A DNA stretch of 11,454 bases, taken from NCBI GenBank assembly GCA_964478165.1, contig CAYZGU010000043.1:1-11454 (forward strand). The letters are read 5' to 3'. Source of the stretch: CAYZGU01 sp964478165 (GTDB taxonomy: Bacteria > Poribacteria > WGA-4E > JAJDTR01). Below are positions 1 through 5,822 of this stretch, one piece after another. The translations under genes were made by a program, and so were the position numbers. The first letter of the stretch is position 1. Each line of letters begins with the position of its first letter. Below the pieces are notes generated by a model, which had not been told where the DNA came from, searched no databases, and saw only the letters and a program-made list of their open reading frames with translations.

Positions 1-153
1 TTGCCGCTCGCGCTAGCCCACGGTTCAGGCGCAGAACTCCAGAAACCGCTCGCAATCGTCATTAGCGGAGGGATGATAACAGCGACGCTCTTGACGCTGC
101 TAGTTCTACCGGTGTCGTACTATATTGTCGAAAAACGTAGGCAATATGCATAA
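1..153 (+). CDS. C-terminal end of a heavy-metal RND efflux transporter (CzcA/CusA type), 5' partial
   Basis: Reading frame 1 is open from the first base and ends at TAA 151-153, giving 50 residues. The segment GSGAELQKPLAIVISGG, followed by a hydrophobic stretch with TLLTLLVLPV, matches the last cytoplasmic loop and final transmembrane helix of inner-membrane RND pumps. The wording 'GAE-x-Q-x-PLA' and 'LLTLLVLP' is typical of the heavy-metal efflux (HME) branch. Such pumps use the proton gradient to export metal ions or other toxic compounds together with a membrane-fusion protein and an outer-membrane channel. The rest of the gene and any partners lie to the left of the window. Substrate cannot be told from the tail alone; a hydrophobe/amphiphile exporter of the same superfamily is the main alternative. 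Confidence 0.85.
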   Translation: MPLALAHGSGAELQKPLAIVISGGMITATLLTLLVLPVSYYIVEKRRQYA

Positions 154-159
154 TGAACT

Positions 160-233
160 GTAGGAGCGATCTGCCTATCACGACCTTCCGTCGCAGGCAA
201 ATCTCTGGAATCGGAAACAAAACTAGCTCCTAC
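160..233. repeat. Short inverted repeat pair GTAGGAGC ... GCTCCTAC (74 bp element)
   Basis: GTAGGAGC at 160-167 (within TGTAGGAGCGATC) is answered by its exact reverse complement GCTCCTAC at 226-233. The same octamer pair recurs at 2043-2145. The element begins 6 bases after the stop codon of the RND gene. It has no coding capacity. It looks like a small non-autonomous (MITE-like) or REP-like dispersed repeat; I recall similar 'TAGGAGCGAT' repeats from Poribacteria-like genomes, which is memory and not a search result. Confidence 0.55.
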
Positions 234-330
234 TGAAGGCGATCGAGGATGGTCAAGTCTCCGATTTCTGTTCCTATCATCCCCAGTTGGCGATAGAAGT
301 TCCAGCGTGAGATCAAAGGAGATTGAACCA

Positions 331-396
331 ATGAACAGTTCAAAGGCGAGAGTAGTGACTGCGATGGAAATCGCTCTTCAATCATTAAATCACTGA
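331..396 (+). pseudogene. 21-codon relic with a strong RBS, possibly the N-terminus of a uroporphyrinogen-decarboxylase-like protein
   Basis: An AAAGGAG box at 315-321 sits 9 bases before ATG 331, so the start is well marked. The peptide begins MNSSKARVVTAM and stops after 21 codons. That beginning resembles the 'MNSRERVLAAL' opening of uroporphyrinogen-decarboxylase (MtaA/UroD-like) proteins, which is a weak family guess. From about 364 the DNA turns into repeat-like sequence: TTCAATCATTAAATC at 377-391 differs by one base from 2055-2069. A gene start cut off by insertion of, or recombination with, a dispersed repeat explains the picture. A genuine small leader peptide is the alternative. 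Confidence 0.35.
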
Positions 397-444
397 CTTC
401 CTCGCTTCAATTCCTCAGTTGTCTGTGCGAACCATCTTCCGCTA

Positions 445-471
445 ATCCGCATCATCTGCGTTATCCGTGAT
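445..471. repeat. Three degenerate 9-bp tandem units (ATCCGCATC-like)
   Basis: ATCCGCATC (445-453), ATCTGCGTT (454-462) and ATCCGTGAT (463-471) follow each other with a 9-base period and share ATC-Y-G in every unit. No gene spans the block. Nonamer strings of this kind occur between genes in several environmental phyla. Function is unknown, and three degenerate units are weak evidence for a true repeat. Confidence 0.35.
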
Positions 472-541
472 CCGATTTCCCTTCTTCTATCATTGCAAAC
501 TCCGGCATAGAGCGAGATGAGGATCTTCTGACAATCAGAAA

Positions 542-1418
542 TCAGGTACGATAGCCCTGCCCCGCCTTTTTGGTCTCGGGATCGAATGTTAAGGTATCGC
601 GCGTCCCGACGAGGTGGAGCCGCCAAATGCCGCCTTGAGGATGACTCAGCCATCCAAATCGTCCTCCGGAGACCGTCGCGGTGACACCGCCCTCCAATGT
701 CAGAGCCATTGCTCCAAAATCTTCCACATCGCGATCAAAGTGCCACTTGAAGAAATAATTGGCGGTATTCGCGTACACAGTTTTTACCGTCTTGCGAGTC
801 AACCAATTCACCATAGCGACGGCATAGACGCCAATATCAAACATCTCCCGCTTGGCGTCGACAAAGGTGTAACGTTCCACAGTGGGTTTTTCTACGCGCT
901 TCGTGCCTACGGGCGCAGACCCCGGATGCCCCTTGGCAAAGATAACGTCACAGTGGATGGCGCGAAGTTCGCCGATGTCACCGCGATCCAATGCCTGGCG
1001 CGCGGCTTGTGCAGGCGGATTGTGTATGGTGGTGTACATCTGGCTGCGTACCCCAGCCCGCTTTACCGCTGCTACGATACTCGCTGCGTCATTAGGGTTC
1101 AGCGCAAGCGGTTTATCGAGATAGAGGTGTTTTCCCGCTTCCGCGCATAGAGCGCCCACGCCGCTCGGTCTCTACGCACAAGCTGACAATGTGCACATCG
1201 TCGCGCGCCAATGCATCCTCCAGATCTGGTATGTAAGGAAGGTTCAATTCTTCGGCAAGTGCGCAATTCAGTTCAACACGATCGGATGGCGCATCCAGTC
1301 CATCGGACGATGCGATGAGCTGGCATCGCGGGTCTGCGGCGAACAACCGCGAATAGTTTTCTTGGTGCGATCGATGTCCGCCGATTAACAATACGCCGTA
1401 CTTCTGTTGATTGTCCAT
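542..1418 (-). pseudogene. Gfo/Idh/MocA-family oxidoreductase, frameshifted and C-terminally short
   Basis: Family role: NAD(P)-dependent oxidation or reduction of sugars and sugar derivatives in the cytoplasm. The ATG at 1418-1416 follows GAGGA at a normal distance. The first frame gives a Rossmann-type start (GVLLIGGHRSHQENYSRLF, then DDVHIVSLCVETERR). At about 1160 the frame breaks. The next frame continues with VGALCAEAGKHLYLDKPLAL, which carries the EKP-like 'DKP' motif of the family. Further on come the alpha/beta domain pieces MFDIGVYAVAMVNWL and a final VGTRDTLTFDP. Joining the frames needs one base removed or two added. The joined product would be about 292 residues, some 50-90 short of the family's usual 340-390, so the C-terminal helix is probably missing too. 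It lies directly behind another broken family member (1420-1973), with TGA and ATG one base apart. Confidence 0.8.
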
Positions 1419-1419
1419 G

Positions 1420-1973
1420 TCATTCCTCGCTCGTCAATTTTACGGGTTCTCCCGACGCAATTGCCTGACTAATCAGGTCGGAGAGGTGCCTTGATCTGCC
1501 AGTTGAATCGAAGATCTCATCAACCGATATTGCCCACGTGGGGTTTCATGATAGATTGCGCCCTTGTTGCCGACTAAGGTCAAATCTATGGATACCTCCT
1601 GATCAGCCGGAACGCGATTCACGCTGAGTAAAGCAGTCTGTCCACCCGAATATTGAATCATCGTCGTGGACTGTGTCGCATCCTGACTCTGTTGCACATA
1701 AATCTGTTCAGGTGATGACGGCATCCACGCATTCGCAATATTCGCGAGGGCAGCACTTGCCCCAACGGTATCTTCGTCCTTGAGCGGGGATTGCAGCAGA
1801 CAACGAACGAACACCGGGCTGCCTATTCGTCCTTCATTGATAACGGATTGAACTGATTTCTGCAGTGATTCCAATGTTAAATTTCTCCTTTCGTCCAGAT
1901 TCACGCGACGCTTGTTGACATGATATTGTGATGATTGTTTCGACAATAATGCTGCCTTTGGCAACGCTATCAC
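1420..1973 (-). pseudogene. Second Gfo/Idh/MocA-like oxidoreductase relic: no Rossmann domain, frameshift near the end
   Basis: The main frame (GTG 1973 to a stop at 1473) carries SVINEGRIGSPVFVRC, IQYSGGQTALLSVNRVP and DLTLVGNKGAIYHE, which fit the C-terminal substrate/dimerisation domain of Gfo/Idh/MocA proteins. No N-terminal nucleotide-binding domain precedes it; DNA upstream of 1973 has no fitting frame and the repeat block begins near 2043. At 1494-1496 the frame breaks. In the shifted frame the expected tail appears (RSRHLSDLISQAIASGEPVK) and ends at TGA 1422-1420, one base before the next ATG, so the two genes were once translationally coupled. One added base would restore the tail. 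A TTG at about 1876-1874, with AGGAGA some 10 bases upstream, could start a shorter product. I read it as a decayed gene; a sequencing error could explain the frameshift but not the missing N-terminus. Confidence 0.65.
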
Positions 1974-2042
1974 TGCCAGTCGCCCAGAAACCCGCTGAGC
2001 AGAGATTCAAGTGATAGGATTGGAACATACCCAGTTCGGTTT

Positions 2043-2145
2043 GTAGGAGCGATTTTCAATCATCAAATCGAAGATGGAATCTTCACAGGTGAATAGGAAG
2101 TCAACTGGCCAAGAATGGGAGTCGCGATTCGGAGATCGCTCCTAC
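2043..2145. repeat. Second inverted pair of the GTAGGAGC / GCTCCTAC repeat (103 bp element)
   Basis: GTAGGAGC at 2043-2050, followed by GATTTTCAATCATCAAATC, is matched by GCTCCTAC at 2138-2145, preceded by GTCGCGATTCGGAGATC. Another half-site, GATCGCTCCTAT, lies at 2196-2207. The ends match those of the 160-233 element while the interior differs. The block sits about 70 bases beyond the truncated N-terminal side of the 1420-1973 relic, so it may mark the breakpoint. No transposase is present. Confidence 0.55.
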
Positions 2146-2207
2146 AGAGGAGGCGCAATAAAGGGATTTCTATCGCCCTCACTATCTGTTCGGTTGATCG
2201 CTCCTAT

Positions 2208-2640
2208 CGGGTGTTCAACTGCGCAGGTACGGTATTATTCAAACAGGCTCTAAGGAAAGATTCAAGATCTCAGTTCAAATCTTCCGCCCGCCGGAAAAGG
2301 GTTACGCCAATTATCCCTCTCAAGGTTCTATAATTTCAAGGCTCTTCAGGCGGAGTTAAGCATTTAGTTCCGACTCAAAAACTTCGTACTTCTGAGCATA
2401 GTGCTCTTGTTATGGTTTCGAATGCCGTTCTGAATCCATGTGTCTTAAGTCAGGTACAACTCAAGTCGTTTCGGGGATGGACGGAGTGCTGAAGGAGACT
2501 CGGCGTGCAGTTTGTTTGACATCCTGTGACGAACATTTAACTCCTCAGAGATTATGGCGGTTGCATATTTCTGGAGTGATTGCATTTTCAGCGCGTCTAG
2601 GCAAGATTCGTTCTTCAAGGGATTTGAGAATATGAAAATG
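2208..2640. other. Gene-poor stretch between the repeat block and the minus-strand relic
   Basis: I find no frame here that looks coding. A 65-codon plus-strand frame (2438-2635) has no ribosome binding site or recognisable motif. A TATAAT string occurs at 2329-2334 but has no -35 box and no gene behind it. On the minus strand the frame of the neighbouring relic stays open for about 28 codons past its stop at 2641-2643, so the relic may reach a little into this stretch. Confidence 0.4.
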
Positions 2641-3058
2641 TCATGGCTTGGTATCTCCTAAGAAGGCGTCAAATTTCGATTGATAGTCCCTGAAATCTGC
2701 CAAACGGGTAGAAAGCCGATGTTGTGAGAGGTAAGTGATCCTGATACCTACGCATTCCCTTAAGATTCTGACAAGCTGTCACGATCTCTGCAGTTAGGAC
2801 ATCTTGCCAACTTCCTCCATTAGGAAAGGGGTGTCTCTTTAAGATGCGAAACTCATTATACAATGACGTGTCTTTGTTACCCACAGGGGACCAAGGAATT
2901 GTAATAGAATGAGAGGATATTGAATCCCGATTCTGGTCTTTAGCTTGTCCGTTTTTAAATCATGAGTTGGGCAGCTGGCTTCTTGGCTCGTTTTGTTCTA
3001 ACTTGGCGATTGTGCTCACGATTTCGTTCTCCAAAGTTGGTAAATAACGCGAATAGAA
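2641..3058 (-). pseudogene. Unrecognised decayed gene: one in-frame stop and one frameshift
   Basis: Reading leftward from 3058, the frame gives RYLPTLENEIVSTIAKLEQ, then a single in-frame TGA at 2962-2960. It continues open in the same frame with SISSHSITIPWSPVGNK and NGGSWQDVLTAEIVTACQNL. At 2701 the natural continuation moves to the next frame (FYPF, then ADFRDYQSKFDAFLGD), ending at TGA 2643-2641. The composition looks protein-like across both breaks, which is why I treat it as a relic and not as noise. There is no start codon with a ribosome binding site. GTG 2884 is possible but lacks one. I do not recognise the family. It lies about 80 bases behind the GH32 gene on the same strand. Confidence 0.4.
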
Positions 3059-3139
3059 TCAAAAAGATGAAGACACGTACGCCCGCTCATGCGGCCTAAT
3101 GGCAATTCCCTGAAACCCCTGGATGTATTTTCACAAATA

Positions 3140-4729
3140 TCAGGCATAGATGTTTTTCATTTGCCATGCGTCAAGCGATTTAAGCATCATGTCCTGACCT
3201 TGTGCACGCAGAGAAACTCCTGCGCTATCATCACGGCTGGGGTAGACACGCAGGGCAAGGCATTGTTTTCCGTTGACGAACACCTCAATCACGCTCTTGT
3301 CGACGAAAACTCGCAAACAAAGCGGTTCGTCCTCTTCCATGAGAATTGGCGCGCTTTCAGGTGGGCGACAGCGTGCATCTGGCAGCAAAGACGAATGGGA
3401 TGAATCGATTGAAATCATGCTGTAGTGTTGATTGTCGCCCCTGTCTCGGTTCCTGAATCCGCGATTTCTAAAAAACGAAATCCGAGTAAGTTCCTCCCTG
3501 TTCGGCGAACGAAAAACGTTAAGTTCGACCATGCCGGTTGTTGGTAACTTCGGAGGTGCAATCTCAGTCACAATTTCCATTGTCTTGCCGATAACACCGT
3601 CTAGCACAATTTCTTGATTAGCAGGAAGCACGGTAGTTCCAAAGTGCCGGTGGTCGAATCGAAGGGACTCGAGGTCTCCGGCAGGCTCGATAGCTAACTC
3701 ATTCTCGCCTACCAATGTCAAACGACGTGGGAGGGACATGATCTGATCCCATCCGTCGCTATTCTTTCCAGCGTTCATGTTAAAAATAACGATTACCCCG
3801 CCTTGGCCATCCGGGGTTGCGGAAGGAGCATGTAAGCCGGAAGGAGTAGAAGCGCCGAAATTAAATTTTCCGTGCGCAGTGGCAACAAACTTGTCTCGTT
3901 TCTTGTCATAATCACCTAGTATATATTGTCCGCCACTCATGTGACTGAAAAATAGAAGAATATGCCGGTTTCCAATTGGCCAGAAATATGGGCATGCCCC
4001 ATCGTCCCCTAGCAACGTGAAACGGTCATCCTCAACAAAAGGATGTAGATATTCCCAAGTTCTCAGATCTCTTGAACGAAACAGAAAATTGGCACGAATG
4101 CGCCCGCCCCCTGGTCCATTTGGCAGTGTGCCGCCTGAGAGAGAATAATACGTCTCGTCTTTCTTCCAGATGCACGGGTCAAATACCCGGTATGGAAGAG
4201 GAGATTCATGAGTGCTCTTTATTGGAATTACGGCCTCACCAGTCACCTTCTCCCAATTCAACAATAGGGGATCACTTGACACCGCAACTAAATTTCCTAC
4301 CTCGGTCCCGTGATACATGGCAATTACTCGGTCTTCTTCGACAAATGTTGAACCGGAGTAGCAACATCTTTCCGGATTTGGGTAGATCGCATAGGGCAAA
4401 TCCCGCCAATGGACTAGGTCCTCACTGACTGCGTGTCCCCAATGCTGACGGGGATCTTCCGGGGGATATGCTTGATAAAAAAGATGCCACTGTCCCTTCC
4501 AGAAACAAATCCCATTCGGGTCGTTCAGCGTGTGTTCTGGGTTGACGTAGTGGTAGATTGGACGGTACTTGTCGCCAGCCACGGCCTTTCGTGCCTCGTA
4601 AAATCTCAACATCAGGGGATTATTCTTAAGTTGTACTGCCTGTTCTTCAAGCGTATTCGAAAAAGTGTATTTGGGAACAGCTGAGGTATAATCTGGTTTT
4701 GACTCTTGGGGGGGATCGATTTTCTGCAT
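3140..4729 (-). CDS. Glycoside hydrolase family 32-like protein (beta-fructosidase fold) with altered catalytic motifs
   Basis: The product has 529 residues. ATG 4729-4727 has GAGG 8 bases upstream. There is no signal peptide, so it should act in the cytoplasm. GH32 enzymes cleave sucrose, inulin or levan. The five-bladed propeller is marked by HTLNDPNG (66-73, nucleophile candidate Asp70), WHLFYQAYP (81-89), WGHAVSEDLVHW (97-108), FDP (183-185, stabiliser candidate Asp184) and SLPRRLTL (332-339). The beta-sandwich follows, with VDKSVIEVFVNG (477-488). Two canonical motifs differ. The RDP Arg is replaced by Phe183, with Arg181 two residues before it. The acid/base Glu of the 'EC' motif is Ala245 in GDDGACPYFW (241-250). 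Asp242 or Asp243 might take over, or the protein may bind or act on a different sugar. Downstream on the same strand are relics including two sugar-type dehydrogenases. Confidence 0.85.
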   Translation of the reverse strand: MQKIDPPQESKPDYTSAVPKYTFSNTLEEQAVQLKNNPLMLRFYEARKAVAGDKYRPIYHYVNPEHTLNDPNGICFWKGQWHLFYQAYPPEDPRQHWGHAVSEDLVHWRDLPYAIYPNPERCCYSGSTFVEEDRVIAMYHGTEVGNLVAVSSDPLLLNWEKVTGEAVIPIKSTHESPLPYRVFDPCIWKKDETYYSLSGGTLPNGPGGGRIRANFLFRSRDLRTWEYLHPFVEDDRFTLLGDDGACPYFWPIGNRHILLFFSHMSGGQYILGDYDKKRDKFVATAHGKFNFGASTPSGLHAPSATPDGQGGVIVIFNMNAGKNSDGWDQIMSLPRRLTLVGENELAIEPAGDLESLRFDHRHFGTTVLPANQEIVLDGVIGKTMEIVTEIAPPKLPTTGMVELNVFRSPNREELTRISFFRNRGFRNRDRGDNQHYSMISIDSSHSSLLPDARCRPPESAPILMEEDEPLCLRVFVDKSVIEVFVNGKQCLALRVYPSRDDSAGVSLRAQGQDMMLKSLDAWQMKNIYA

Positions 4730-4737
4730 GGATGTTA

Positions 4738-4741
4738 CCTC
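4738..4741 (-). promoter_or_regulatory. Ribosome binding site of the GH32 gene
   Basis: GAGG on the minus strand, 8 bases before ATG 4729-4727, supports this start. No convincing -35/-10 pair is visible in the 200 bases upstream. Confidence 0.6.
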
Positions 4742-5549
4742 GATTTGTTCGGGTGTTATTGATTTGCGCAGATTGGATCACTTCGCATTCGCTTGTCGTT
4801 GTTGCGGACACTCAGAATCAAGATATCCTGCTCGTGAATGCATCAGATAGCAATAAGAAAAAGTGTAGTATCGTCATTGGGGTAACTCGTTTTGAGACGG
4901 TTCTGCTACATTCATTAACAAGGAAATTACGACGTTAATGGGGAAATTGAGTATGACTTTAGTAGCCAAGGTTGGAGACTTAGGCAGAGTTTTGGCGAAG
5001 ATTCTCCCAATTTGGCCTCTCTTCTCCATGGATAAACGTAGTGTGACAGGTGGCAAATTCTCAAAATCCTAGAGACCTCCTTCGCAATAGAAGACGGCAT
5101 GGCAGTCAAATGCTTGGTAGGTATTTCAAAAGACGAGGACTGCGCCACGATTTCGCTATGTTTCTCTGACTCCTTGATGTGAAAAGCTGTGAACGCTCCT
5201 AGGCTGAACTCCATGAGAGTTAATTTGATGATATGCGTCGCGACGATAACGTATGCCGCACACGATTGAACACTGTGTAACTCGGCTAGGACTGACAGCT
5301 TGTTTCTGCTTATGGAAAAAAACTAAGGCTGACCGCTATGAACTCGATTTCGTCTCAGTTGAGGTTGTGTAACAGTTCTGTTCACCATTTACTTTGTTGA
5401 TACTTCTGGAAGTCGTCTAGATAATTGTGAATGATAGTGGATTGTCGCTTTGGTTAATCATTGACTGTACACGCAAATCGAGTGTTACTTTCAGAGACGC
5501 GTACAAACCGTTATTTGCATTTTGTTAGATTATAACATTGTTTTTAAAT
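4742..5549. other. Gene-poor spacer between the divergent GH32 and VWA genes
   Basis: No frame here is convincing. The longest, 95 codons on the minus strand (4927-5214), lacks a ribosome binding site and recognisable motifs and overlaps a second, equally unremarkable minus frame (4874-5056). I see no tRNA-like fold, tandem repeat or terminator. The spacer presumably holds the GH32 promoter, which I cannot pinpoint. Confidence 0.4.
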
Positions 5550-5578
5550 TTGACAAGTAGTAGAATGCTAATTATAAT
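5550..5578 (+). promoter_or_regulatory. Perfect-consensus sigma-70 promoter for the VWA gene
   Basis: TTGACA at 5550-5555, a 17-base spacer, and TATAAT at 5573-5578 match the housekeeping consensus at all 12 positions with ideal spacing. An AT-rich stretch lies directly upstream. Transcription would start near 5585, leaving a leader of about 220-240 bases before the VWA gene. No other plus-strand gene lies between. Confidence 0.75.
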
Positions 5579-5660
5579 GGGCCAGCGGAAAACCACGTTG
5601 GTCCAAAAGCCGTCTCTCAATATAAATTCTATGTTCTATACGAGTGCACCATCAAACGAA

Positions 5661-5681
5661 GTTTTCCACCGGTGTGAAAAC
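5661..5681 (+). promoter_or_regulatory. Inverted repeat in the VWA leader (GTTTTC-CACCGGTG-T-GAAAAC)
   Basis: GTTTTC (5661-5666) and GAAAAC (5676-5681) flank the perfect 8-base palindrome CACCGGTG (5667-5674), with one unpaired T. It lies about 80 bases after the predicted transcription start and about 140 before the gene. It could be a dimeric repressor's operator or a hairpin in the leader RNA. No U-run follows, so it is not an intrinsic terminator. Confidence 0.4.
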
Positions 5682-5695
5682 GATGTTCCTCCTCG

Positions 5696-5724
5696 GTTGT
5701 AGAGGCGATAGCTCCCTCGCTCGG
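5696..5724. repeat. Possible diverged copy of the TGTAGGAGCGAT repeat in the VWA leader
   Basis: GTTGTAGAGGCGATAGCTCC followed by CTCGC resembles TTGTAGGAGCGAT next to its inverted GCTCC half, allowing one gap. The match is imperfect and short, so it could be chance. Confidence 0.2.
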
Positions 5725-5822
5725 ACCAGATCTTTTTCTCTAAGGTGGATGTGAAGGTTCTCGTAAGCGGCTTTTCCGGTCGAAAATTCTGAACGAATTC
5801 AGATGAGTTGTTCCCTCAGAAA

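Noticed and set aside
526..540. Hairpin TTCTGA-CAA-TCAGAA just behind the broken oxidoreductase
   Set aside because: A 6-bp AT-rich stem with no T-run on the minus strand; too weak to call a terminator.
614..1150. A 178-codon plus-strand frame opposite the Gfo/Idh relic
   Set aside because: It is the antisense shadow of a minus-strand region with clear family motifs, and it shows no motif of its own.
3061..3096. Possible terminator behind the GH32 gene (CCGC-ATGA-GCGG stem, T5 further on)
   Set aside because: The stem is only 4 bp and the T-run lies about 18 bases beyond it, too far for an intrinsic terminator.
4874..5214. Two overlapping minus-strand frames (95 and 60 codons) in the GH32/VWA spacer
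   Set aside because: No ribosome binding site, no recognisable motif, and neither frame looks more protein-like than the other.
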